The notes under the pieces were generated by a model. That model was not told where the DNA came from. It saw nothing but the letters and a program-made list of their open reading frames with translations, and did no database searches. Positions 5,996-12,633 of a stretch of DNA of 12,633 nucleotides are shown here, piece by piece (position 1 is the first letter of the stretch; each line of letters begins with the position of its first letter). The DNA lies in contig CANFZJ010000049.1 in the NCBI GenBank assembly GCA_947451445.1, forward strand, positions 1 through 12,633, given 5' to 3'. A program made the position numbers and the translations under genes. Source of the DNA: Comamonadaceae bacterium (GTDB lineage Bacteria; Pseudomonadota; Gammaproteobacteria; Burkholderiales; Burkholderiaceae_C).

Positions 5996-8900
5996 TCACA
6001 GCAAGGGCACCAACGCCCCCTGTCCGGTCAAAAACGCCGCCTGCACGGAGGTGCCGGGGTACAGGGTTTGCAACGCCGCCCGGTAGTCCTGCAGCTGCTG
6101 CAGCAACGCGCTCTGGCGCTCTGGCGCGGCGGCGGACTTGTAGTCCAGCACCCACCAGGCCCCGGTGTCGCGGCGGCGCACCAGGCGGTCCAGGCGCAGG
6201 GTCTGGCCATGGCGGGTCAGGGCGACTTCGTTGCCCGCCCAATCGACCAGCGCCGGGTCCCAGGCCCAGGCCCCCTCGCCTGCCAGGATGGCGGCGGCCA
6301 TGCTGGTGGCCTGGCTGGTTTGGCTGGCGTCCAGTGCAAATTCACGGGCGGCGGCCCGTTGCTGGGCTGGGTCTAGTGCAGTGGCCCCCAGCGGCACGGC
6401 CTCCAGCATGCGGTGCATGGCCTGGCCCACGCGGGACTCGGCGCTGCTGATGGCTGGCTGCGCACGGGCGGGCACGGCGGACTGGTGGATGGTGGGCAGC
6501 ACTGGCAGGGTGAAGTCGGCGGTAGCGGCATCCAGCGCCTCGGCATCCACGGCGGCGGGGGCATCCACCGGCTGGCTGCAGGGCTGCAGGCGCTGCCACC
6601 ACGAGCCCGGCACGGGGTTGCGCGGCTGCACCGACGACAGCACCAGTTGCGTGCGGGCGCGGGTCATGGCGACATACAGGCCGTTCAGCTCTTCGCGCTG
6701 GCGGGCGGCTTGCTCGATGGCCAGCACGTCCACCACGCAGGCGGGCGGGTTGGTTTCACTGACCAAAAACACCAGCCGTACCGGGGCGGCCGCTTCACCC
6801 GGCCAGTCCACCAGCACACCCATGGTTTCGGGTTTGCTGGGCAGAGCGTCGGTGTCGAGCAGCAGCACCAGCTGCGCCTCCAGCCCCTTGGCCCCGTGCA
6901 CGGTGAGCAGGCGCACGGCGTCGGGCGCGCTGGTCACCGGGGCCTTCACCCCGCCCGCGCGCAAGGCCCGCACCAGGGCGTAGGGGGTGGCAAAACGGCC
7001 TTCGTTGAGCTGCAGCGCGGTGCCCAGCACCGCCCGCAAATTAGCCAGCACCGACGGCCGCAGGGCGGCGGGCGCGGCGGCGGCAAAGCGGGCCAGCACG
7101 TCGCCGTCGGCATAGATGGCGTCCAGCGCATCGTGCGGCGGCAGCACGTCCAGCCAGGCCTTCCATGTGGTCAAAACAGGTGCTAGCGCAGATAGGACGG
7201 GCGGGAGCAGCTCTGAATTGTGTAGCAGATACCACCAGCTGCTGTCCGCCCCGGGCTCGGCACGGGCAGCGCGCTGCAGCAGGGCCAGCTGCACCAGGTC
7301 GGCGTCCGCCACGCCAAACAGCGGCGATTTGAGCGCCTGCGCCAGCGACAAGTCGTGCTGGGTGGACACCAGCGCGTCCAGCAGCGCGGCGATGTCTTGC
7401 ACCTCGGGGGCGTCGGCCAAATCGGCCTTTTCGGGCTGCTGGGTGGCGATGTGCAGGCTTTGCAGGGCGTCGCGCACCACGCCCAAGCGGGCGCGTTTGC
7501 GGGACAACACCATCACCTCTTTGGGCGGCAGGCCGTCGGCCAGTTGCTGCGCCAGCCACTGGGCGGCCTGGCGGCATTCGATGGACAGCAGGGTGTCCTC
7601 GGGTTCTTCGCGCGGCGTGCCCAGGCTGTCGCGCCAGCCGTCGCCCCCTTGGCGGGTCGTCGGTGTGGCGTCGCGAGAAATGGCAGGTAGGCACAGCACG
7701 GCTCCCAAGGCGGTGGATTCGGTGGTGTGGTCGCGAAAGCCGTCAAAAGCACCCGCGTTTTGCGCGGCCGCCATCACGCTGTTGACCGCAGCCATCACCA
7801 CAGGGGCATTGCGCCGGGTGTGGTCGCAACTGAGCAGGTCGCCGCCCAGCCCGTCTTGCACAAAAGCCTGCGCGGCGCGGAACACCTGCGGCTCGGCCCG
7901 GCGAAAGCGGTAAATGCTCTGCTTGGGGTCGCCGACGATGAAGACGCTGGGCGCCCCACCCGCGCCTGCGTAGCCACTGAGCCAGGCGTGCAGGGCCTGC
8001 CACTGCAGCGGGCTGGTGTCTTGAAATTCGTCGATCAGCAGATGCTTGACCTTGGCGTCCAGCCGCTCCTGCACCCAGCCACTGAGCACCGGGTCGGACA
8101 GCATGATGGACGCGGCACGTTCCACGTCGTTCATGTCCACCCAGCCGCGCTCGTATTTCAGCGCGGCCAGCGCCGCGACCAGGATGCGGGTCAGCCGCGC
8201 CATGCGCTGCTGGTGGGCCCAGGCAGCGTGCTGCAGCTGGGCCTGGGCGACTTGCAAGGCCAGCTCTTGGGCAGCGCGGATGGTGGCGATGCCGACAATT
8301 TTTTCGCCGAACTTGCGCGCCGAGCCGGTCGCGGTCAGCAGGGCGATGAGTACGCCAGGCGCGTTGTGGCCGGTGAGCGCCTGCTCCAGCTCGCCGCCCT
8401 TGGCGGAAAACGTGGGTGCGCTGGCCCGGCCCAGGCAGGTCGCCGCCTCGCTCAACAGGGCGCGCTGGGTCCACAGCCGGTCTTCGGGGGCAGCCAAACC
8501 CGCGAAGTCGGGAAACTGTTCGCCAAACGGCGGCACGCTGGCATCCACCACGCCGATCTGGTCGGCCAGGCCAAACTCGACGCGCTTATTCAGCGCGGCT
8601 GCCAGGGCCTTTTGGGCCTGGAAGCGGCCATGGACGGCCACCAGGGCCTCAAAGTCGGCGCGGGCCTGGGCGTTATCGACCACCGTGGCATAAAAGCGCG
8701 GCCACACCTGGCGGACGGCCTCGGTGTCGTCCTCCAGCAGGCTGTAGTGGGCAGGCAGGCCCATGTCTTGCAGCACGGCCAGCGGCGCGGTGCGCAGCAA
8801 GGCGGCAAACCAGCTGTGGAAGGTGCGGATTTGCACCGGGCGGGCGCTGGCCAGCAGCTGGGCGTACAGGCCCTTGAGCTTTGGTGCCTGCTGCGCCACC

Positions 8901-9250
8901 AGGGCCGCGGGCACGCCACGGGCGACCAGCTCTGCAGCCAGCTTTTCAGGCCCGGCCTGGGCGAATTCGACCAGCCAGTCGTTCAGCCGCTGGCGCATCT
9001 CGCCCGCCGCTTTTTTGGTGAAGGTGATGGCCAGGATTTCGTGGGCTTGCACGCCCCGGACACCTGTTGCAGCGTCGGTGGCCAAGCTGCCTTCCAGCAG
9101 GGCCCGCAAAATGCGCGACACCAGCATCCAGGTCTTGCCCGCGCCCGCACAGGCCTCCACCGCGATGCTGCGCCGGGGGTCGCAGGCAATGGCGTAGAAG
9201 GCGGCGCGTTCAACCGGCTGGCCGTTGTGTTCGTAGGCCGCTACGGTCAC
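5996..9250 (-). CDS. UvrD/RecB-type helicase with C-terminal PD-(D/E)XK nuclease (AddA-like)
   Basis: 1084-aa superfamily 1 DNA helicase-nuclease, probably for processing double-strand breaks for recombination. Walker A is EACAGAGKT (Lys39), motif Ia ITFTKKAAGEM, motif II LLIDEFQDTSP (Asp407), motif III VGDPKQSIYRFRR (Asp441), motif V LTVHGAKGLEAQ and motif VI YVAMTRAR (Met862). The C-terminal nuclease has His946 (GQAMHRMLE), Asp1021 (LDRLV) and Asp1036-Tyr-Lys1038 (LDYKSA), the complete RecB/AddA nuclease set. The family is usually 1100-1200 aa. The start GTG 9250 overlaps the MFS stop as GTGA and has GGAG at 8 nt; the open frame extending to 9565 is transporter sequence in another frame. 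AddA normally works with AddB, and no addB lies within this window. One stretch of the middle (7169-7226) appears to be an in-frame repeat insertion. Confidence 0.93.
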   Translation of the reverse strand: MTVAAYEHNGQPVERAAFYAIACDPRRSIAVEACAGAGKTWMLVSRILRALLEGSLATDAATGVRGVQAHEILAITFTKKAAGEMRQRLNDWLVEFAQAGPEKLAAELVARGVPAALVAQQAPKLKGLYAQLLASARPVQIRTFHSWFAALLRTAPLAVLQDMGLPAHYSLLEDDTEAVRQVWPRFYATVVDNAQARADFEALVAVHGRFQAQKALAAALNKRVEFGLADQIGVVDASVPPFGEQFPDFAGLAAPEDRLWTQRALLSEAATCLGRASAPTFSAKGGELEQALTGHNAPGVLIALLTATGSARKFGEKIVGIATIRAAQELALQVAQAQLQHAAWAHQQRMARLTRILVAALAALKYERGWVDMNDVERAASIMLSDPVLSGWVQERLDAKVKHLLIDEFQDTSPLQWQALHAWLSGYAGAGGAPSVFIVGDPKQSIYRFRRAEPQVFRAAQAFVQDGLGGDLLSCDHTRRNAPVVMAAVNSVMAAAQNAGAFDGFRDHTTESTALGAVLCLPAISRDATPTTRQGGDGWRDSLGTPREEPEDTLLSIECRQAAQWLAQQLADGLPPKEVMVLSRKRARLGVVRDALQSLHIATQQPEKADLADAPEVQDIAALLDALVSTQHDLSLAQALKSPLFGVADADLVQLALLQRAARAEPGADSSWWYLLHNSELLPPVLSALAPVLTTWKAWLDVLPPHDALDAIYADGDVLARFAAAAPAALRPSVLANLRAVLGTALQLNEGRFATPYALVRALRAGGVKAPVTSAPDAVRLLTVHGAKGLEAQLVLLLDTDALPSKPETMGVLVDWPGEAAAPVRLVFLVSETNPPACVVDVLAIEQAARQREELNGLYVAMTRARTQLVLSSVQPRNPVPGSWWQRLQPCSQPVDAPAAVDAEALDAATADFTLPVLPTIHQSAVPARAQPAISSAESRVGQAMHRMLEAVPLGATALDPAQQRAAAREFALDASQTSQATSMAAAILAGEGAWAWDPALVDWAGNEVALTRHGQTLRLDRLVRRRDTGAWWVLDYKSAAAPERQSALLQQLQDYRAALQTLYPGTSVQAAFLTGQGALVPLL
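7169..7226 (-). repeat. Dispersed repeat copy 2, inside the helicase coding region
   Basis: Read on the minus strand it starts GCTACA, nine bases, AGCTGC, and continues to CTGCGCTAG and TTTTGACC. Block order and spacing match copy 1 at 1727: 14 of the first 20 positions agree, and about 15 of the next 28. The helicase frame stays open through it, encoding LLHNSELLPPVLSALAPVLT, so an ancient in-frame insertion is inferred. A chance match inside coding DNA is not excluded. Confidence 0.4.
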
Positions 9251-10401
9251 GCGGTGCGCTCCAAAGACCGCACCGACGCAATGCTCAACAGCACCAAGGG
9301 CAGGCACACGCCGTACAGCGCGCGCACGCCCCAGTGCTCGGCCACCTGGCCCAGCAGCGGCGGGGCCAGCAAAAACACCACAAAGCCGGTTTGCGCCAGC
9401 GAGGCCACATTGACTGCCGCAGGCCGGTCCGTGCGCTGCGCGGCGGCCGACATGGCCAGCGGAAAGATGCATGCCGTACCCGCACCCATCAACCCTAAAC
9501 CCAGCAGCGCCCAACCCGGCGCGGGGGCCATCGTCACCAGCAAGCACCCCACACCCAGTACGCACAACAAGGTGCGCGCCACTTTTGCCGGGCCGAAGCG
9601 CTCCACCAGGCCATCGGCACTAAAGCGCAAAACCGCCTGCATGAAGGCCCCGATGGCCACGGCCAGGCCGCTCCACAGGGGGGAGGACCCAAAGGCTTCG
9701 CGCATGTATATAGCCGACCAGTCGGCCCCCGCGCCTTCCAGCAGCATGGCCGACAGGATGACGCAGACCAGGCCCATGATGGCCAGGGTGGGCAGCGCAA
9801 AGTGCGGAGCTGCTTCGGTCGGCTGGCCTGTGTGGCGCAGCGGGGCGGGGTGAAAGCTGCCCAGCAGCAGCAGCACGCCCAGCACGATCAGCGGCACCTC
9901 GCCTACCAGCTGCATTTGCGGGCTGATACCCAGCTGCGCCGCGCCGGCCCCCAGCAGACCGGCAGAGAAGAAACCCAGGCTCCAAAAGCCATGCGCCCGG
10001 TTCATGATGCGGCGGCCCAGCTGGTGCTCGACCCGGTCGGCCTCCACGTTCACTACCACCTCCACCGCGCCCACACACAGGCCCGCAGGCACCAGGCAGG
10101 CAAACATCCACAGCGGCCCGCTGGCGCAGGAGGCCAGGGCGTAAAACGCGGCCACCAGCGGCGTCAGACACAGCAGCGCGCGCCGGTAGCCGATGCGTTC
10201 CAACAAGCGGCTGGCAAAGGCCAGCGACAGCAGCGTACCCAGGGCGGTACCGATCAGCGCCAGCCCCAGCGCGCCCTCGCCCACGCCCATGCCGCGCTGG
10301 ATCTCGCCCAGCCGGGGGAACAGGCCGCCCAGGCCGAACGAGTACAAAAAGAACGCCGCGTACACCCGCACCTGGGGCGGCAAAGTCAGTCCGATCTGCA
10401 T
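9247..10401 (-). CDS. MFS transporter, 12 membrane segments (YbjJ-like)
   Basis: 384-aa integral inner-membrane protein of the major facilitator superfamily; the length is typical. The first membrane helix starts near residue 10 (RVYAAFFLYSFGLGGLFP). The loop between helices 2 and 3 has the MFS-type basic motif ASRLLERIGYRR. The overall look (L-G-E-I-Q...GVGEGALGLALIGTALG) recalls the YbjJ-type group of uncharacterised exporters or sugar permease relatives, a resemblance from memory. The substrate is unknown. The start ATG 10401 lies 4 nt after the HAD stop, with GGAG (10412-10409) at 7 nt. An open extension to 10482 overlaps the HAD gene and is not used. The 3' end overlaps the helicase start by four bases (GTGA), so the two are probably translationally coupled. 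Confidence 0.9.
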   Translation of the reverse strand: MQIGLTLPPQVRVYAAFFLYSFGLGGLFPRLGEIQRGMGVGEGALGLALIGTALGTLLSLAFASRLLERIGYRRALLCLTPLVAAFYALASCASGPLWMFACLVPAGLCVGAVEVVVNVEADRVEHQLGRRIMNRAHGFWSLGFFSAGLLGAGAAQLGISPQMQLVGEVPLIVLGVLLLLGSFHPAPLRHTGQPTEAAPHFALPTLAIMGLVCVILSAMLLEGAGADWSAIYMREAFGSSPLWSGLAVAIGAFMQAVLRFSADGLVERFGPAKVARTLLCVLGVGCLLVTMAPAPGWALLGLGLMGAGTACIFPLAMSAAAQRTDRPAAVNVASLAQTGFVVFLLAPPLLGQVAEHWGVRALYGVCLPLVLLSIASVRSLERTA

Positions 10402-10405
10402 GGAT

Positions 10406-11038
10406 TTACTCCAGTACGCCCAGGTCAAACAGGTCGCGGGCGCACTGTTCGGCGTCTGTGAAGTGGATGACCTCCCAGCCACGGCGGCGGGCAGCTTCCA
10501 CGTTGTCCAGGTTGTCGTCGATGAACACGGTGTTGTCCGGGTCCAGCTCCAGCTCGGACTCGGCCTTGGCGAACATGGCTTGCTCTGGCTTCACCAGCCC
10601 GACCACCGCAGAGAAGATGCCGCCGTCGAAATACTGGAAGAAGGTGCGCTCTTGCAGCAAACGCTCGCTGTACAGCAGCGGCATGTTGGACAAATACACC
10701 AACCGGTGCCCGTGCGACAACAGACGTGGCAGCAGCAGCTGGGTGTCCAGCTTGGTGTGCAGGTGGTCGGGAATGGCGTGGATGAAGTCCAGCAGGTCAT
10801 CGGCAGGCAGGCCCGACTGCGCCGCCAACAGGTCGGCCAGCGCGTCGGGCTCCACCCGGCCCCGGTCAAAGTCGGCCCAGGTAGAGCTGGGGCGCAGACC
10901 TTGAAAAATACGCTCGCACACCTGCTCGGCTGCCGCCCGGTCGGGGGCGTGCTGGGGCAGCATGCGGGCGACCAGGTCCACGGGTTTCCAGTGCAGAAGT
11001 ACAGCGCCTAGGTCGAAAACAACAGTCTTTGGAATCAC
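10406..11038 (-). CDS. HAD-superfamily subfamily IA phosphatase (YihX-like)
   Basis: 210-aa cytoplasmic hydrolase of the haloacid dehalogenase superfamily, predicted to remove phosphate from a small molecule. The HAD motifs are all visible: motif I VVFDLGAVLLHW with nucleophile Asp9 (the +2 residue is Gly, as in the YihX-type FDLG group), motif II LVYLSN with Ser117, motif III Lys150 in GLVKP, and motif IV FIDDN with Asp174-Asp175. Residues about 18-100 form the helical cap. The GTG start at 11038 is chosen because AAGGA (11051-11047) stands 8 nt upstream and the domain begins at once. The in-frame ATG 72 bp further upstream would add unrelated residues. It is the first gene of the HAD-MFS-helicase operon, divergent from LysR. 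The substrate is not predictable here; a sugar phosphate is a family-based guess. Confidence 0.9.
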   Translation of the reverse strand: MIPKTVVFDLGAVLLHWKPVDLVARMLPQHAPDRAAAEQVCERIFQGLRPSSTWADFDRGRVEPDALADLLAAQSGLPADDLLDFIHAIPDHLHTKLDTQLLLPRLLSHGHRLVYLSNMPLLYSERLLQERTFFQYFDGGIFSAVVGLVKPEQAMFAKAESELELDPDNTVFIDDNLDNVEAARRRGWEVIHFTDAEQCARDLFDLGVLE

Positions 11039-11214
11039 GGTAAAGGTCCTTGTGGGCAACGGGGAAGAATAAGCGGTCTGGTGCAGCGGCCACCCGGCCT
11101 GCTTGTCCATACTGCGGTATATGATGAGATTATGTACAAGGTCTAATGTCTTCATGGCAAGCCAATCGTAGGCACACCAAAAGCAAATGACTATCGCGAA
11201 TTTTTGATGAAACC
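11039..11214. promoter_or_regulatory. Divergent promoter region between the HAD operon and LysR
   Basis: 176 bp, AT-richer than its surroundings. On the minus strand a TTGCCA is followed 18 bp later by TACATA, a possible weak promoter for the HAD operon. Toward LysR, an inverted repeat GATGAA-N8-TTCATC (11206-11225) overlaps the first LysR ATG. LysR regulators commonly bind such divergent regions, so both directions may be controlled here (inference). Confidence 0.4.
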
Positions 11215-12195
11215 ATGAATTCATCTCATACCAAAAATCAAAAATCCACCCTGTCCATGCAGCGCAACCTGCCGTCCATGAACATGCTGCGCGCGTTTGA
11301 GGCCGCAGCCCGCTGGGAAAGCGTGACCCTGGCCGCGCAAGAGCTGCATGTCACCCAGTCAGCGGTCAGCCACCAGATCAAGGCATTGGAGGCCTGGCTG
11401 GGCGTGGCACTGGTACAGCGCAACGGACGCCGCCTGGGCTTGACGGCCGAAGGCAGCGCCTACCTGCCCAGCCTGAGCAGCGCCTTCGACCTGGTGGCCC
11501 AGGCCACAGCCCGCATTGCGCGGCACACACGGCGCAACACCCTGTCGGTCAACTCCATGGCTTCGCTGTCGGCGCAGTGGTTGATCCCCCGGCTGGCCGC
11601 GTTTTGCGCCGAGGTGCCGGATGTGGACGTGCAGCTGTCCACCACCGTGAATGCATTCGACTTCGACCCGGCCGCTTTTGATGTGTCCATCCGCTGCATG
11701 TACGACATCGAACGTGCCGAGCTGCTGCGCCGGGACAAATGGCAAGACGTACAAATCGAGGCCTTCTTGCCCGAGTCGCTCACCCCCCTGTGCAGCCCGC
11801 AGCTAGCCCACGGAGCCATGCCGCTGCACACACCGGGCGACCTGTGCCAGCACACGCTGCTGGTCAGCCGCTCCACCCCCCTGTTCTGGCAGGACTGGCT
11901 AGCCGCCGCCGGTGAGCCCCAGTTGCGCCCCGCCAACACCCTCACCTTCGACCACACCCATCTGGCCGTGCAGGCCGCCATCCAGGGCATGGGCGTGGCA
12001 CTGGGCAACCGGCACCAGCTGCGCGATGTGCTGGACGGCGGCCTGCTGGTACGCCCGTTTCCGGCGCTTGAGATCGACCTGAAAAACGTCTACTGGATCC
12101 GCCCCCCACACGCCGCGCAGAACCCGCAGGCGCTGGCGTTTTGCCGGTGGTTGGAAGACTGCGGGGGCGTGGATGGGGTGGCGGTGGCGGGCTGA
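11215..12195 (+). CDS. LysR-family transcriptional regulator (GcvA-like)
   Basis: 326 aa from ATG 11215. An N-terminal winged helix-turn-helix reads MLRAFEAAARWESVTLAAQELHVTQSAVSHQIKALE (begins near residue 24; helix-turn-helix VTLAAQEL...SAVSHQI). This is the classic LysR DNA-binding domain in its GcvA/AmpR-like form. The effector-binding domain starts near residue 105 (LSVNSMASLSAQWLIPRLAAF), also as in GcvA relatives, and ends near the C-terminus. The ligand is unknown. ATG 11257 (312 aa, start MQRNLPSMN) fits the family's usual N-terminus better, but neither start has a clear ribosome site; with 11257 the palindrome at 11206-11225 would be a plain upstream operator. It is divergent from the HAD-MFS-helicase operon, which it may control. 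Confidence 0.92.
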   Translation: MNSSHTKNQKSTLSMQRNLPSMNMLRAFEAAARWESVTLAAQELHVTQSAVSHQIKALEAWLGVALVQRNGRRLGLTAEGSAYLPSLSSAFDLVAQATARIARHTRRNTLSVNSMASLSAQWLIPRLAAFCAEVPDVDVQLSTTVNAFDFDPAAFDVSIRCMYDIERAELLRRDKWQDVQIEAFLPESLTPLCSPQLAHGAMPLHTPGDLCQHTLLVSRSTPLFWQDWLAAAGEPQLRPANTLTFDHTHLAVQAAIQGMGVALGNRHQLRDVLDGGLLVRPFPALEIDLKNVYWIRPPHAAQNPQALAFCRWLEDCGGVDGVAVAG

Positions 12196-12240
12196 GACCT
12201 GTTTACAGCCTGTTGGGAGACGCGACAGCAGTCTTATTTC

Positions 12241-12296
12241 CAGGACTGACGCAGCGCTGCCCTCCCGGCCTTCAGGAGGGCACTGCGTCAGTCCTG
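12241..12296. repeat. REP-like nested hairpin, copy B (possible two-way terminator)
   Basis: The 14-bp arms CAGGACTGACGCAG (12241-12254) and CTGCGTCAGTCCTG (12283-12296) pair perfectly. Inside, TGCCCTCC (12258-12265) pairs with GGAGGGCA (12275-12282) around a 9-nt loop. The result is a 22-bp stem with a three-base bulge. It lies between the 3' ends of two convergent genes, LysR and the parE remnant, and shares its terminal sequence with copy A near 5994. Confidence 0.75.
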
Positions 12297-12299
12297 ATT

Positions 12300-12497
12300 T
12301 CAATGCATGCCTGCAGACGGAGGCCACATTCTGGCTGCGTGCAGCACGCGCAGTACCCGCACCCAGCCGTCTACTACGTCGTACACCAGAATGTAGTTGC
12401 GGTGTACGACCAACTCACGCGCTCCCTTCACCCGACCAGGGCGACCCAACCCAGGGTGATCGACCAGCCGGGCGGCTTTTTCTGAGATCAGCTCGAA
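12300..12497 (-). pseudogene. RelE/ParE-type toxin gene, 5'-truncated
   Basis: On the minus strand 65 codons end at TGA 12302-12300. They read FELISEKAARLVDHPGLGRP, then GRVKGARELVVHRNYILVYD and a VRVLRVLHAARMWPP end. G-R-x-G-R-V...RELVV...Y-I-L-V-Y...V-L-R-V-L-H-A-A-R-x-W-P is the C-terminal two-thirds of the RelE/ParE toxin fold. A normal member has about 30 more N-terminal residues. In this frame a TGA stands at 12530-12528, with no ATG, GTG or TTG between it and the domain, so no start is available. Either an insertion sequence removed the 5' end or a frameshift in the A-run near 12477-12481 separates it: the neighbouring frame carries a helical QWAIRADLRKS. The antitoxin gene is not in the window. 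Confidence 0.65.
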
Positions 12498-12608
12498 TGG
12501 CCCACTGTGTCGCCGAAAAATTAGCAGTCAAATAAGCCTCTAGGAGTCTGGGCGGCAGAAGCCCCACCCTGGGATGAATCCTGGCACGAAGCCTGCTGAT
12601 GCCCAGGC
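12498..12608. other. Probable left flank of an insertion sequence; no gene recognised
   Basis: Homology to the toxin gene stops near 12497-12525. The stretch then becomes locally AT-richer (12516-12540) before a GC-rich leader. If the ORF at 12609 is a transposase, the element's left inverted repeat should lie here. I cannot identify its exact end because the right end is outside the window. Confidence 0.3.
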
Positions 12609-12633
12609 ATGAGCACCAGCTACGTTCCCTACC
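12609..12633 (+). CDS. Possible start of an IS1182-type transposase, cut by the window edge
   Basis: ATG 12609 opens eight codons, MSTSYVPY, before the edge. Transposases of the IS1182 group commonly start with a short M...Y-x-P-Y segment followed by a DQ..LLP motif (family knowledge), so the fit is suggestive only. It lies next to a toxin gene that has lost its 5' end, as expected beside an insertion. Eight residues cannot establish the family. Confidence 0.3.

Noticed and set aside
9251..9565. 105-residue N-terminal extension of the helicase
   Set aside because: It is the transporter gene read in another frame. The GTG at 9250 has a ribosome site and the ATP-binding domain begins soon after it.
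7727..9853. 708-codon open frame on the plus strand opposite the helicase and transporter genes
   Set aside because: It is antisense to two well-supported genes, spans their junction, and its Gln/Gly/His-rich product has no domain. Long antisense frames are common in GC-rich DNA.
10406..11038. HAD motif I with Gly instead of Asp at +2, seen as a possibly inactive enzyme
   Set aside because: FDLG-type motif I is normal in the YihX-like group; the nucleophile, Lys150 and the motif IV aspartates are present.
11039..11224. Upstream extension of the HAD phosphatase to an ATG at 11224
   Set aside because: It would overlap the divergent LysR start, adds residues with no family similarity, and ignores the AAGGA site before GTG 11038.
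1..12633. CRISPR arrays, tRNA or rRNA genes, riboswitches
   Set aside because: No regularly spaced direct repeats, no cloverleaf-like or rRNA-like segment, and no recognisable riboswitch core seen on either strand.

Overview
The window is GC-rich chromosomal DNA. Its codon use, GcvA-type LysR regulator, flavoprotein family and dispersed palindromic repeats suggest a beta-proteobacterium of the Comamonadaceae (Rhodoferax/Acidovorax-like). That assignment is inference from sequence character, not from a database match. No tRNA, rRNA or CRISPR array is visible.

Left part (1-3020, all minus strand). A membrane-bound sensor histidine kinase runs off the left edge. It is preceded, with one base between stop and start, by a 56-residue single-pass membrane protein that has a very strong ribosome binding site and a sigma70-like promoter. 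Next comes a flavoprotein of the HI0933/PP_4765 family. A dispersed repeat overlaps the flavoprotein's stop codon.

Middle (3021-5995). A 262-bp intergenic region holds a small palindrome and leads on the plus strand into an unannotated 29-codon hydrophobic ORF with a good Shine-Dalgarno sequence. This ORF converges on a dual GGDEF-EAL protein (membrane region, PAS, GGDEF, EAL; all catalytic motifs intact). Between that gene and the next lie a perfect 6-3-6 palindrome and a nested REP-like hairpin.

Right-middle (5996-11214). A tight three-gene minus-strand operon encodes a YihX-like HAD phosphatase (GTG start), a 12-TM MFS transporter, and a large UvrD/RecB-type helicase-nuclease resembling AddA. 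The last two genes overlap by GTGA. Each gene has a Shine-Dalgarno sequence inside or next to the preceding gene. The helicase coding region appears to contain an in-frame copy of the same repeat that overlaps the flavoprotein stop. A LysR regulator is transcribed divergently and is the natural candidate regulator of this operon.

Right end (12196-12633). After the LysR gene comes a second REP-like hairpin, then the 3' part of a RelE/ParE-type toxin gene on the minus strand that has lost its 5' end. At the very edge eight codons resemble the start of an IS1182-type transposase, which suggests that an insertion sequence broke the toxin gene.

No complete, clearly new defence or biosynthetic system is visible. 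The items most worth a second look are the 29-aa hydrophobic ORF, the two families of palindromic repeats (one apparently coding in frame), the HAD-MFS-helicase operon with no AddB next to it, and the 56-aa protein coupled to the histidine kinase.
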